Below are positions 28,195 through 37,827 of a DNA stretch of 64,000 bases, piece by piece. Each line of letters begins with the position of its first letter. Within the stretch, counting starts at the first letter, position 1. The translations under genes were made by a program, and so were the position numbers. The notes below the pieces were generated by a model. That model saw only the letters and a list, made by a program, of their open reading frames with translations. It searched no databases and was not told the origin of the DNA. The DNA is from Pigmentibacter sp. JX0631. GTDB taxonomy: Bacteria; Bdellovibrionota_B; Oligoflexia; Silvanigrellales; Silvanigrellaceae. The stretch lies in contig NZ_CP123622.1 of the NCBI RefSeq assembly GCF_029873255.1, forward strand, positions 1,638,501 through 1,702,500, read 5' to 3'.

Positions 28195-30108
28195 ATGAAA
28201 ATTAAAAAAACATTAAGAAATTTTTTTTGTGTACTAAATATTTTTATAATTTTTTCTTTTTTAGCATGTAGTAAAAGACCTCTTCCACCTAAAATTGGAA
28301 ACAATATTTCTTTTCCGGGGAAGTTGGTTGCTCTAGATTCTACTCACTTTTTATTGCTAAACACAGTAGCAAATAATGCATATAGGGATGGAAGTATACA
28401 ATTGTATTCTGTCGATTCATCTACTGGTGCTTATACTTTAATGAATTCCTTGTCTATTCCAACGCATGCTTCAGATATTGCTGTAGCAAAAGATAAAAAA
28501 TTAGTCGCAGTATCATTTGATGGTACTTATAAAACTACAAATATTCTATTTTATAATTATAGTAACTTGAATAATCCAACTGCAATAAGTAATTTAACTT
28601 TAACTTTAGATAATGCTGGTGGAAAACAAGCGGTAAAAAATTTAAATTTCTTTCAAAGAAATAGTGATACTAATCATTATGTTTATGGTACAATAAATTC
28701 ATTTACCAATGATGATGGTACAAATGGAAATATTCCAGCAAGAACATTTTTAGCACAAGTAGATCAAAACTATACTAATACTAATTTATTAATGATGCTT
28801 TCTTATGGAGTAAATGATAAAAAATCATTGGCACCAAAATCAGATTCATTATTAACTAATAATGGAAATAATGGTGTACAATATACTTTTGGGTATTCTG
28901 CTCCTACTTATGTAGGAGGTTCTTTAGATTTATTTGTTGCTTTTCCAACAGGATCTATGGGCGGTTATAGTAGTGGTAGTAATACGTTTCCTTATCTGCC
29001 AGATGCTTTAACTTATTTTTCTGCGGCGGGAAATACAAGAGCAACTTGTAATGGTTCTCCTTGCACAACAACTTCCGATTTACGTACTGTATCTATGGCT
29101 GTTGTGAATATGCCTGAATTGTTAGCTGGTGTAGGTGTAAATAACTCTACATACTTTGTTCCTTTAGCATGGAACCAAAATGTTATGCCTTATAATTCAT
29201 TAACAAATGGAAAAACCATAAAAGCGCCAAACAATACAAGTGATTCTGATTTAAATTCTTTTGCATTTCAAACTAATTTTTGGAGCTCCTATTGGGCAAA
29301 TACAACAAATAATGGAAATGGAGTTTCAAGTTGTTACACTTCTACAGCAACTGCTGTTAATAACCAAAATAGTATTTTAGGTGATAACACCTTATTTGTA
29401 GTAAAAAATGGTACTAATGGAGCAAATGATCTTTCTGCAGATGGCGGAAAAGGTGGTTTGGGGAATGAAGTCATTGGTATAAGTGGATTAGATATTTTAC
29501 AGTCTAATATAGTAACAGATATAAAACCTGCTAGAACTAGTGCTGCAATTACAACCGGCGAAACTGATTTTAAATCCATAGCTAATTATCAAGTAATTGA
29601 TATAAACAATAAAGTTACTACTTTTACTGTTAAACCTTGGATTAATCAGCAAGGTTCAAATCTACAAAATAAAGGCCCCCTTTCTCCATTTATCTATTCA
29701 CGGACGACAAACGCACAAAATGCCGCCGAAAATAACCTTTTTGATTCTACGCCTTCAGGTATTTTAAATTTGGGAGTTCTAAATTTTGGAGGAAATACTT
29801 GTCGACCATATTGGGCTAGATCGACGAATATGGTGGGAGCAATGGGACGCGAAACTTCTTGGTTAACAGCAAATCCTTACACATTTACATCGGCTAGTAG
29901 ATATTACAACATTTTCCCGAACCTACTACAGTCAGCCGATCCTACAAAACTATCTGTTTATTCTTTTAAACCAGGTTCTGGATCTCAATCATGTGTTGAT
30001 TTAAATCCAACAGCAAATAAACCAAAAGTTTTTTGTGCGAATTTTTTGACTTCTGATCTTTCTAAATTTAGTGTTAGCCAAAGTGATCCAGTATTTACTT
30101 CATATTAA
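28195..30108 (+). CDS. Large putative lipoprotein, unknown function
   Basis: A 637-residue protein with a lipoprotein signal (basic start, hydrophobic core, F-L-A-C lipobox with Cys near residue 25). Residues about 40-330 show repeated strands such as G-K-L-V-A-L-D-S and [13 protein letters not shown], reminiscent of a beta-propeller. The rest is Asn/Thr/Ser-rich with pairs of Cys (N-G-S-P-C) and no recognised motif. The ATG lies one base after the gyrA stop codon without its own strong ribosome binding site, so translation may be coupled to gyrA. It is probably anchored in the outer membrane. Function unknown. Confidence 0.75.
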   Translation: MKIKKTLRNFFCVLNIFIIFSFLACSKRPLPPKIGNNISFPGKLVALDSTHFLLLNTVANNAYRDGSIQLYSVDSSTGAYTLMNSLSIPTHASDIAVAKDKKLVAVSFDGTYKTTNILFYNYSNLNNPTAISNLTLTLDNAGGKQAVKNLNFFQRNSDTNHYVYGTINSFTNDDGTNGNIPARTFLAQVDQNYTNTNLLMMLSYGVNDKKSLAPKSDSLLTNNGNNGVQYTFGYSAPTYVGGSLDLFVAFPTGSMGGYSSGSNTFPYLPDALTYFSAAGNTRATCNGSPCTTTSDLRTVSMAVVNMPELLAGVGVNNSTYFVPLAWNQNVMPYNSLTNGKTIKAPNNTSDSDLNSFAFQTNFWSSYWANTTNNGNGVSSCYTSTATAVNNQNSILGDNTLFVVKNGTNGANDLSADGGKGGLGNEVIGISGLDILQSNIVTDIKPARTSAAITTGETDFKSIANYQVIDINNKVTTFTVKPWINQQGSNLQNKGPLSPFIYSRTTNAQNAAENNLFDSTPSGILNLGVLNFGGNTCRPYWARSTNMVGAMGRETSWLTANPYTFTSASRYYNIFPNLLQSADPTKLSVYSFKPGSGSQSCVDLNPTANKPKVFCANFLTSDLSKFSVSQSDPVFTSY

Positions 30109-30125
30109 TTAAATTGGAAGATATT

Positions 30126-30782
30126 ATGAAAATATTTATTGATTCTGCTGATATTAATGAAATTAAAGCTGTTGCTGAACTTGGTGTTTGTGATGGTGTA
30201 ACAACAAACCCTACGTTAATTGCAAAATCAGGGCACGATTTTAAAAGTATTCTTTTAGAAATAATTAATATAATACCTGGCCCTGTATCAGCTGAAGTTA
30301 TTTCAGCTGATGCCAAAGGAATGTTAAAAGAAGCCGAAGAACTTGCCAAAATTGCTAATAGTATTGTTATTAAATTACCTTTAACACAAGAAGGCTTAAA
30401 AGCCTGTAAAGCTTTGACTGGGAGAGGGATTAAAACAAATGTAACTTTATGTTTTAGTGTTGGCCAAGCGCTCTTAGCTGCAAAAGCAGGTGCAACTTAT
30501 GTTTCTCCTTTTATAGGCAGATTAGATGATATTGGTGAAGAAGGAATTCGCTTGATATCAGAAATAAAAGAACTTTATTCTGCTCATAAAGTGGAGACAA
30601 AAATATTAGCTGCTAGCATTAGAAATCCACGGCATGTAACCGATGCTATTATTGCTGGAGCGGACATAGCTACAATTCCTTATAAAGTTCTTTTACAATT
30701 ATATAAACATCCTTTAACTGAAAAAGGTTTATCCCAGTTTTTAGAAGATTGGGAAAAATCTGGTCAAAAAGACATTGTCTAA
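30126..30782 (+). CDS. fsa: Transaldolase / fructose-6-phosphate aldolase family protein
   Basis: Small TIM-barrel class I aldolase of the TalC/FSA group, acting on C6/C7 sugar phosphates in the pentose-phosphate region of metabolism. The N-terminus M-K-I-F-I-D-S-A-D and G-V-T-T-N-P-T-L are typical, and the Schiff-base lysine is Lys83 in V-I-K-L-P-L-T. Length is 218 residues from the ATG at 30126, which has GGAAG eight bases upstream; the in-frame TTG at 30114 is less likely. Whether it is a transaldolase or a fructose-6-phosphate aldolase cannot be told from the sequence by eye. Confidence 0.92.
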   Translation: MKIFIDSADINEIKAVAELGVCDGVTTNPTLIAKSGHDFKSILLEIINIIPGPVSAEVISADAKGMLKEAEELAKIANSIVIKLPLTQEGLKACKALTGRGIKTNVTLCFSVGQALLAAKAGATYVSPFIGRLDDIGEEGIRLISEIKELYSAHKVETKILAASIRNPRHVTDAIIAGADIATIPYKVLLQLYKHPLTEKGLSQFLEDWEKSGQKDIV

Positions 30783-30800
30783 GTAAGATAAAAATTAATT

Positions 30801-31646
30801 ATGAGCATTTTAATATTTACAGGTAATTCTGGAAAACTATCCGAATTTAAAAATATGATTTCATCGAAAGAAGAAATCATTGGATTATCAGAGTTAGCAA
30901 AAATTACCGAAAAGAATTTGCCAGAAGCAGATGAAGACTCTGATTTATTTAGTACAAATGCTTTTATTAAACTTTATAAAGCCTTAGAGTTTCTATATAC
31001 AAATAAAGATTTAAAATCAGTCCGTGAAATAAAATCGATTATAGTTGATGATTCTGGACTATGTGTGCCTAAATTAGGCTTTCTGCCGGGAGTGCATTCA
31101 GCAACTTTTGGTGGATTACCACGCAGTGATACAAATAATAGAAGAAAACTTTCTAGTGAAATTAATAAAATTGTAAACTTAACAAATGATAATGAATATA
31201 GATTACAAGCTTTTTTTGTTTGCTTTTTATTTGAAATAAAAATTCATGATCTAGAAAAATTTTCTTTCATAAAAAATAATTCATTTATTCAAGCATCACA
31301 ATTTATAAATTCTTCCTTAGAAAGTTTTGAAAGAAAACTATTAGAATCGGTAAATTTATCAAATATAGGTGATTATAGTACCTCTAAGTTATCTTTTAAT
31401 GATTTTCATCCCTCTTTTCCAACAGAAAATTTAGTAGATATTTATTTTGGCTATTGTTGTGGGGAAGTCTCCAATCTTGAACAAAATCTTATTCCTGGTG
31501 CAGGTCATGGATATGACTCTCAATTTTATTCGAATGCATTTAAAAATCTTTCATTTGCAAGTATAACATTAGAAGATAAAAATAAAATTAGTCACAGAGC
31601 GTTTGCTATGGAGGCTTTAAATAAATCCTATGGGAAAAGTAAATAA
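30801..31646 (+). CDS. rdgB: RdgB/HAM1-like non-canonical purine NTP pyrophosphatase, with insertion
   Basis: Family that removes ITP, dITP and XTP from the nucleotide pool. Recognised blocks are I-F-T-G-N-S-G-K near the start (phosphate-binding), V-D-D-S-G-L at 82-87, L-P-G-V-H-S-A at 95-101, G-A-G-H-G-Y-D-S at 233-240 and N-K-I-S-H-R-A at 261-267. Family members have about 195-205 residues; this one has 281 because of roughly 70 extra residues between the central strand near 145 and the strand near 217. The usual G-F-G-Y-D-P is altered. The fold is clear; full activity is likely but not certain. It overlaps the next gene by 17 bases. Confidence 0.82.
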   Translation: MSILIFTGNSGKLSEFKNMISSKEEIIGLSELAKITEKNLPEADEDSDLFSTNAFIKLYKALEFLYTNKDLKSVREIKSIIVDDSGLCVPKLGFLPGVHSATFGGLPRSDTNNRRKLSSEINKIVNLTNDNEYRLQAFFVCFLFEIKIHDLEKFSFIKNNSFIQASQFINSSLESFERKLLESVNLSNIGDYSTSKLSFNDFHPSFPTENLVDIYFGYCCGEVSNLEQNLIPGAGHGYDSQFYSNAFKNLSFASITLEDKNKISHRAFAMEALNKSYGKSK

Positions 31647-32727
31647 GCCACAAATTTTTAGTAATGAATTTTGCCAAAAATTCGATATTCAGTTTCCTAT
31701 TATTCAAGCTCCAATGGCAGGTGGAGGATCGTGTCCTAAACTTGTTTCAGCTGTTGGAAATAACGGTGCAATTGGTTTTTTAGCTGCGGGATATCTATCA
31801 GCAGATGATTTAGAAAAACAAATTATAGAAACAAAAAAGCTTACTAAAAAACCATTTGGTGTAAATTTATTTATTATTGACAGAGAAAAATTAATTAAAG
31901 CAAAAAAACCTGCAAATATAATTAATATTGAAAAAGAATTAGGGTTTCATAAAAATAGTTTGTACTCTGAAGTTATTTTAGACGAAGAAATAGAAAAAAA
32001 ATTAGATATAATTATTAAGCATAATATTCAATTTGTAAGTTTTACTTTTGGATTACCTGATAAGAAATATTTAGATATGCTAAAACAAAGTTCTACATAT
32101 TTAATTGGAACGGCAACAAATATAATTGAAGCAAAATTAATTGAAAATTCTAAACTAGATGCCATTGTTGCGCAAGGAGTAGAAGCTGGTGGGCATAGAG
32201 GCTCTTTTTTAAATCATAAAATTAATGATGAAATAGGTTTAATTTCCCTTTTAGAAGAATTAACTGGGAATTTAAACTTACCAATTATTGCTTCTGGTGG
32301 AATAGTTAGTGGTAAATCTATTCTGGCAGCAAAAATATTAGGAGCTAAAGCTTGTCAGATAGGCACTGCCTTTTTATTAACAGAAGAAAGTGGAATATCC
32401 CTTAAATATAAAGAAGCTTTATTAAATTGTCATGCGCATGAAACAATATTAACAGATAAAGTTTCAGGTAAAAAAGCAAGAGGCAAAATAAATACATTAA
32501 TTAGTGAATTAGAAACAAAAAAAGGAACTAAATTTAAATTTCCTGTGCAGAATTTTTTTACAAAAGAATTACGTGGATTTGCAAATAAAAATAATTTAGA
32601 TGAATATTTATCACTCTGGTGTGGACAAAGCGTTTGGAAAATTAAGAAGATAAAGTCTGTAGCAAACTTAATTGAAGACCTTAATAATGAATTTAATGAA
32701 GCTTTAGCATTAAACAAAAAAAATTAG
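31630..32727 (+). CDS. Nitronate monooxygenase (2-nitropropane dioxygenase family)
   Basis: FMN-dependent TIM-barrel enzyme that oxidises alkyl nitronates such as propionate 3-nitronate. Features seen are F-P-I-I-Q-A-P-M-A-G-G at the first strand, K-P-F-G-V-N-L-F-I, the catalytic-His-type segment E-A-G-G-H-R-G-S and the FMN-phosphate loop A-S-G-G-I-V with G-A-x-A-C-Q-I-G-T-A-F. Length is 365. It overlaps the end of the rdgB-like gene by 17 bases, so the two are likely coupled. Enoyl-ACP reductase FabK belongs to the same superfamily, but the E-A-G-G-H-R-G segment fits nitronate monooxygenase better. Confidence 0.85.
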   Translation: MGKVNKPQIFSNEFCQKFDIQFPIIQAPMAGGGSCPKLVSAVGNNGAIGFLAAGYLSADDLEKQIIETKKLTKKPFGVNLFIIDREKLIKAKKPANIINIEKELGFHKNSLYSEVILDEEIEKKLDIIIKHNIQFVSFTFGLPDKKYLDMLKQSSTYLIGTATNIIEAKLIENSKLDAIVAQGVEAGGHRGSFLNHKINDEIGLISLLEELTGNLNLPIIASGGIVSGKSILAAKILGAKACQIGTAFLLTEESGISLKYKEALLNCHAHETILTDKVSGKKARGKINTLISELETKKGTKFKFPVQNFFTKELRGFANKNNLDEYLSLWCGQSVWKIKKIKSVANLIEDLNNEFNEALALNKKN

Positions 32728-32729
32728 AA

Positions 32730-33719
32730 TTATTCAAATAAACTACATGAAATAGGACAGTTTTTATCGATATAAAAAATTTTCTTATTTTTGAGATAAA
32801 GTTTGCACTCTTTTTGGTTTTTTGAATATAAATAACTCATAATTGTATCACTACATTTTAATGAAAATTTTGGGTTTGCAAAGTTTTCAAGACACTTATT
32901 ATTACTTAAAGAAACATCATTCCTTTCCATAGAATTAGGTTTTCCCATTAAAGCTAATGTTGTTTCTAATGTTTCTCCTATATCAACTTTTAAGCAATTT
33001 TTTAATTCTGTATTTAGTTCATGAATTGATCTATCATTTTGACTTAATTCAATCCGACTACTTGTAAATGAGTCGTTAGAAATTTTTGAAAAATCACACT
33101 GACCACCATAATTGTTTAATTTTCCATCTAAAAACTCAATAATACAAGAATCATATCGCCACTGACCTTGTGATGGCGAAGCTAAAGTAGGATTTCCCCA
33201 TTTTTCTAAAACTCTATCTTTTGAATCGCCACATACTAATTTTTCCTTACTACCTGTAACGAGTGAAGCGCAGTTTGACGTAGTATTTTTACTTTTATTT
33301 AGGTAATTACTTTTATTGTTTGAATGAATATATCTTGAAACATTTGCTCTTGTTACTTGCGCCCAAGGACCTAAACCTGGAACAAAATACAATAAGAACC
33401 AACCAAATTGTTTTTCACAGACAGGAATGTCTGACATAAATATTCCGTCTTTATAAAACAAAACATTTGTAATGGTATCTCCGCCAGCATTTTTTGCTCT
33501 CATCTTTAAATCATTAATAATATCTTCAGCTAATATATTACAAGGTGTCCAAATAAAATCTCTTTGAACACTTTCAACTTTTAAATTGGTCTCTTGAATA
33601 GAATTATAATTTTGAGAGTAGGGCAAAGATTTATCAATAGAACCAACTGAGGAAATACAACTAGATAAAATTGGTAAAGACATTAATTGAAGAAATAGAA
33701 ACGGTTTTACAAGATTCAA
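32730..33719 (-). CDS. Putative lipoprotein with BamE/SmpA-like segments
   Basis: A 329-residue protein. Start TTG at 33719 is chosen because GGAG lies six bases before it; the longer frame from 33731 would start within that site. The signal ends in lipobox L-S-S-C. The mature protein has many Cys and two segments resembling the SmpA/BamE pattern (D-R-V-L-E-K-W-G-N-P ... W-R-Y-D-S, and T-L-A-L-M-G-K-P-N-S), a fold found in outer-membrane assembly lipoproteins. It follows tolB on the same strand by about 180 bases, where pal often lies, but no OmpA-like motif is present. The assignment is tentative. Confidence 0.65.
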   Translation of the reverse strand: MNLVKPFLFLQLMSLPILSSCISSVGSIDKSLPYSQNYNSIQETNLKVESVQRDFIWTPCNILAEDIINDLKMRAKNAGGDTITNVLFYKDGIFMSDIPVCEKQFGWFLLYFVPGLGPWAQVTRANVSRYIHSNNKSNYLNKSKNTTSNCASLVTGSKEKLVCGDSKDRVLEKWGNPTLASPSQGQWRYDSCIIEFLDGKLNNYGGQCDFSKISNDSFTSSRIELSQNDRSIHELNTELKNCLKVDIGETLETTLALMGKPNSMERNDVSLSNNKCLENFANPKFSLKCSDTIMSYLYSKNQKECKLYLKNKKIFYIDKNCPISCSLFE

Positions 33720-33899
33720 GAAAGTCTCCAAAAATATAATTTGTTAACATTTTTTTTTTATTTTGTTCATTAAGAAATATTTTAAGGTTTAAGAATGTAA
33801 TTTTCGAAATGAACAAAATACTACTTGCATTTATTAATATTCTATAAAATTTTCAATATTTTTAGTTTTTTGCTAAATGAATAGAAGTATAAAAAGAAA

Positions 33900-35411
33900 T
33901 TATTCTTCTTCAAATTCTGTTAAGGAGGGGCCCCAAGATGGTTGCTTTGCTTCTATTAAAGGAATATCTAATGCTTTTTGGAAAGCGCCGTCTTTATTCA
34001 TAACATACAATTTTTTTGGTCCATTTCTTGCTCCTTTGGCAGTTCTATCGGATTGAAAAATAATAAATCTGCCATCAGGAGACCAAGTTGGTTTTTCATT
34101 GTCACCTTGATTTAACGTTAAGCGTTCTATTTTGTTGCCATCAGCATCAATTTTAAATAAATCCCAACGATCAATATCTCTATCATAACTTCCAAAAGCA
34201 ATAGATTTACTATCTGGTGTCCAGCTGGCAGATGCATTATACCAACCTGCGTAAGTAATTCGTTTTGTTTCGTTAGACACTAAATCTTTAATAAAAATCA
34301 TTGGTTTTCCAAATTTTGTACTTGTATAAGCTAATAGTTTACCATTAGGTGAAAATGCGGGCTCCACTTCAATTTGGCTAGTATCTAAAAGTAACTTTTT
34401 GTTACCTCCAAATTTATTCATCGTAAAAATGTGTGTTGCTCCTGCTGGTGTACTTGCAGAAAAAGCAATTGTATTTCCATCAGGAGACCATGAAGCACCA
34501 GAACTATTTTGTATGTTACTTACAAGTTTACTTTCTTGTTTTGATATAAGATCAAAATTGTATATTTCGGGTTTACCAGATTTATAAGAAGTGTATGTAA
34601 TTTTTGAACCATCTTTTGCCCAAGTTGGACTAATATTTACCGCTCCATTATTAGTTATTTGTTTAAGATTTCCACCATCAAAGTCAGCAATAAATATTTG
34701 ACCATATCCTGATGCTTGCCTTTTTCCAACAAAAACTATTTGCGACATAAAAGGGCCTGGGGTTCCAGTTAATGCTCCTACAAGAACATCTCCAAATCTT
34801 TTTAGTGCTATATCAGCTGTTTTCATATTTAAATTAGTATATAATTTACCTACTAATTGATTTTGTGATTTTACATCAAATAGCCTGAATTCAATATTAA
34901 ATTTATTTGCACTAGTTGCAGGAGTAAATTTTCCAATAATTACATATTCAGCTTTTAAAAGTTTCCATTGGGCTGCTTGAAATGGTTGTAAAGCAATATT
35001 TGCTGTTTTTGGAAATGACTCTATTGGAATAAATTCAAACCAATTTGTAAATCCAAGGATTGAATTCATTCGTTTAGTAAAGTTATTTAAATCATTTTTT
35101 GAAATAGGTACTGCTTTGTCTGTACTTTGAAAAGAAGGAATTGCTATTCTTATTTTTTTTACACTGGGAGCCCCTACATCTATCGTATTATCTAACTTTC
35201 CTTCAGAAACAAGATCTTCACCTTCTAAATTTCTTTTGGTATTTTTTGTTGCGTTTTTATTTACAGGGTCTTTTTGATTTGTCTCAAAGGAACTGGTTTT
35301 TCCTTTAAGATTAAATGAAGAATCTGATTGAGAATAAACAGAAAATGACAAATTAAATGAAGTTAAAGCACAAATAAAATAAATAAATTTATTAGAAAAT
35401 AAATTGGTCAT
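33900..35411 (-). CDS. tolB: Tol-Pal system beta-propeller protein TolB
   Basis: Periplasmic protein of the Tol envelope system that normally interacts with Pal, porins and TolA. A signal peptide (about 1-28) is followed by a charged linker, an N-terminal alpha/beta domain (about 65-205) and a C-terminal six-bladed propeller with repeats of the type P-x-W-S-P-D-G. The length of 503 is longer than the roughly 430 of enterobacteria because of the linker. The start has AAAGGA six bases upstream. It is the last gene of the tolQRAB order. Confidence 0.93.
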   Translation of the reverse strand: MTNLFSNKFIYFICALTSFNLSFSVYSQSDSSFNLKGKTSSFETNQKDPVNKNATKNTKRNLEGEDLVSEGKLDNTIDVGAPSVKKIRIAIPSFQSTDKAVPISKNDLNNFTKRMNSILGFTNWFEFIPIESFPKTANIALQPFQAAQWKLLKAEYVIIGKFTPATSANKFNIEFRLFDVKSQNQLVGKLYTNLNMKTADIALKRFGDVLVGALTGTPGPFMSQIVFVGKRQASGYGQIFIADFDGGNLKQITNNGAVNISPTWAKDGSKITYTSYKSGKPEIYNFDLISKQESKLVSNIQNSSGASWSPDGNTIAFSASTPAGATHIFTMNKFGGNKKLLLDTSQIEVEPAFSPNGKLLAYTSTKFGKPMIFIKDLVSNETKRITYAGWYNASASWTPDSKSIAFGSYDRDIDRWDLFKIDADGNKIERLTLNQGDNEKPTWSPDGRFIIFQSDRTAKGARNGPKKLYVMNKDGAFQKALDIPLIEAKQPSWGPSLTEFEEE

Positions 35412-35422
35412 AGTAAATCCTT

Positions 35423-36634
35423 TTAACGAACATCTTTAGGAGTATACATTGCTTCAAAGCTTTTTGGTGGATTTATGTCCTTAGGTGGAGGTTGAGACAA
35501 TGGAAATGTACTTTCAACGGCACTTAATGCTAATTGGTCAAATTCTTTATTACCACTAGATTTTACAACTTTTGGTTTTCCAATAAGATGACCATAAGGG
35601 TTGACAGTAAATTCTATTCTTGCTTTTAAAGCGGGATTAAAGCTACTTCCTTCTGAAACGCTCCAGTTTTGCTTTAATTGCCTACCAATATAAGCTTTAT
35701 AACTATTATAGCTGATGCTACTCACCTTTCCTTCTAAAACCCCAGATGGAGCTTCGGCAAAAGGACTATCCGGTATGTCGCTAGGGGAAGCGAAAGGGGA
35801 TTTTGGAATAGCGTTTTTTTCAATTTTCGCACCTTCAGGCTTTGCCAAATTCTTTTCTCTAATACCATCTGCTTTTTTTGTACTTTCTTTTCTTGTATCA
35901 AGTTCTTTTCTTTTTAAAAAATCATCTAATTTTACTTTTTGTTTATCTTGATCGGGTAGGGGGCCAATAGGTTTATCTTTGTCCATTTTTTCTTTAGGAT
36001 CTTTTTTTTCTGCGACTTTTTTTCGATCATTTTCTCTATAAACCAGATCACTATTTGGATTGTCAATAGCTTCATTTTTTTCTTCAGAATTAGGGGAGGT
36101 ATCAGGAGCTATATTTTTTGTTAATTGTTGGAGTTCTCTAATAGTTTTTGTTGCTTCAGTTTCACCTTCATTTTTGTCAGTTGTATTTTGTACAGTTTGT
36201 GCTGCATTTTCATTTAAGCCAAAAGTTACTTCAACAATTTCAGGTTTTTCTTCGGTTATTTTTGAAACATAAGCAGAGATAAAAAAGGATGAAACAAAAA
36301 GAAAATGAACGACAAGAGCAATTAAAAAGTAAAATTGACCAGTTTTATAATATCCTTTTATTTCTAATGGGGATAAAAAAGGAATTTTAAAAGAGTTAGA
36401 CTTTATATCAATTAATGGTTGTTTTATTCTTTTATTTAAAGGTAATTCATTAATCTTTATGTACCTTGGGCCTGAAAAAGAATGATCGATAAAAGGAGCT
36501 TTATCAGGATTAGAAAAGTAAATATTTGCTTTCGCAGAATAAGTCGATTTATTAAATTTGATCATGTTTTTTTCATCGACTTCAGGAAAACGATAAGATT
36601 TCAAATCTAAATGTATATTTTTATAATCATTCAT
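35423..36634 (-). CDS. tolA: TolA/TonB-like energy-transducing protein
   Basis: Links the TolQ-TolR motor to the outer membrane. Residues 1-100 are polar and predicted cytoplasmic, a membrane helix spans about 101-122, a long Lys/Glu/Asp/Pro-rich spacer covers about 125-300, and the last roughly 100 residues form a TonB/TolA C-terminal domain (Y-I-G-R-Q-L-K-Q-N-W, then F-D-Q-L-A-L-S-A-V). Canonical TolA has only a very short cytoplasmic end, so the 100-residue N-terminal part is unusual. The start overlaps the tolR stop by four bases. Because the C-terminal domain is of the TonB class, a TonB-like role is possible, but tolQ/R and tolB context favours TolA. Confidence 0.88.
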   Translation of the reverse strand: MNDYKNIHLDLKSYRFPEVDEKNMIKFNKSTYSAKANIYFSNPDKAPFIDHSFSGPRYIKINELPLNKRIKQPLIDIKSNSFKIPFLSPLEIKGYYKTGQFYFLIALVVHFLFVSSFFISAYVSKITEEKPEIVEVTFGLNENAAQTVQNTTDKNEGETEATKTIRELQQLTKNIAPDTSPNSEEKNEAIDNPNSDLVYRENDRKKVAEKKDPKEKMDKDKPIGPLPDQDKQKVKLDDFLKRKELDTRKESTKKADGIREKNLAKPEGAKIEKNAIPKSPFASPSDIPDSPFAEAPSGVLEGKVSSISYNSYKAYIGRQLKQNWSVSEGSSFNPALKARIEFTVNPYGHLIGKPKVVKSSGNKEFDQLALSAVESTFPLSQPPPKDINPPKSFEAMYTPKDVR

Positions 36635-37077
36635 TTTTTATCACGTTTGTTTTCGCCAACCATTCCTATTCTTTCTATACCAGCTTTTTGGGCTGCAGTC
36701 ATAGCTGCCATAACTTTTCCATATGGAACACCATTATCAGCACGAATAAAAATTGAAGGATGTTCTTTATCTTTAGTTGAGTTCTTTAATACTGTAACAA
36801 GATTTATATCTTTAATAAACTCTTTTCCTATATAATAATCGCCGTTTTTATTTATAGATAAAACTAAGCTTTCACTAGACATTGATAAAGGTTTAGATTG
36901 AGACGTTTTAGGTAATTGAACATTAACTCCAGATATAGCAAAAGGAGCGGTTACCATAAAAATAATTAAAAGAACTAAACAGACATCAACAAAAGGTGTC
37001 ATATTAATTTCAGCTATAAAATGACTTTTTCTTCTATTTTCTGATGAGCCTGTGTCATTATCAATTTGAAAAGACAT
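36631..37077 (-). CDS. tolR: Tol motor subunit TolR (ExbD family)
   Basis: Membrane-anchored partner of TolQ in the proton-driven motor. A short cytoplasmic N-terminus leads to M-T-P-F-V-D-V-C-L-V-L-L, a helix with the conserved Asp needed for proton coupling (about residue 31), then a periplasmic domain. The length of 148 is typical. An AAGGA site precedes the ATG. It overlaps tolA by four bases and follows tolQ by 15 bases. Confidence 0.93.
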   Translation of the reverse strand: MSFQIDNDTGSSENRRKSHFIAEINMTPFVDVCLVLLIIFMVTAPFAISGVNVQLPKTSQSKPLSMSSESLVLSINKNGDYYIGKEFIKDINLVTVLKNSTKDKEHPSIFIRADNGVPYGKVMAAMTAAQKAGIERIGMVGENKRDKK

Positions 37078-37092
37078 ATTATTTAGTCCTTT

Positions 37093-37806
37093 TTAAGCAC
37101 TTTCGTTGTCTGATTTAATGGTATAATGTCTTTCTAAAATGTTAATAAAATCAGAAGAAAATCCATCTAATAAAACCAAATGTTTTCTTATTCTATTTAA
37201 AAGAATATTATAAAAAACAACCGCTGGTATAGCTACGAATAAACCGAGTGCTGTGGCAATTAAAGCCTCAGAAATACCAGGAGCAACTGATGCTAAACTA
37301 GAAGCGCCGCTAGCTCCAATATCGTGAAAAGCTCTTATAATACCAACAACTGTTCCAAATAATCCAATAAAAGGTCCTGCTGAAGAACAAACAGCAAGAA
37401 TACTTAAATTAGTTGATAAATTTGCTTCTTCAAGCATTTTTTGTCTTGTAAGTGTTCTTTTAACTGTATCAAAAGAGATTGGTCCGCTGGCATTTCTTTT
37501 TTCACGAGTTTGTAGAACTCTTATCATTTCATTAAAACCAGAGCGAAATACTTCTCTTGCTGGACTGTAATCCATATCTTTAACTTTAAGATTTAGCTCA
37601 GATAGGCTTTTGGCTTCCCAAAAACTTGTTAAAAATCTTTCAGATAAACTGTGCATACTGCTTAACGATTTCATTTTGCCAATAATAACTGCCCAAGCCC
37701 AAATACTCATAATAGCTAATAAAAGCATTACAGCGAGTCCTACTGGGCCGCCATTCATTACTATTGATAGCCAATCTATTTTTGTTGAAGTTAATGCGTT
37801 ATCCAT
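37093..37806 (-). CDS. tolQ: Tol motor subunit TolQ (ExbB family)
   Basis: Three-helix inner-membrane subunit that conducts protons with TolR. One helix lies near residues 17-40, a long cytoplasmic stretch follows, and then two helices, one with the G-L-F-G-T-V-x-G-I motif and one near 175-200 (L-I-A-T-A-L-G-L-F-V-A-I-P). The length of 237 is usual. GGAAGG precedes the start. It follows cmk by 21 bases and begins the tolQRAB set. Confidence 0.94.
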   Translation of the reverse strand: MDNALTSTKIDWLSIVMNGGPVGLAVMLLLAIMSIWAWAVIIGKMKSLSSMHSLSERFLTSFWEAKSLSELNLKVKDMDYSPAREVFRSGFNEMIRVLQTREKRNASGPISFDTVKRTLTRQKMLEEANLSTNLSILAVCSSAGPFIGLFGTVVGIIRAFHDIGASGASSLASVAPGISEALIATALGLFVAIPAVVFYNILLNRIRKHLVLLDGFSSDFINILERHYTIKSDNESA

Positions 37807-37827
37807 TAAATTGCCTTCCGAATTTAA

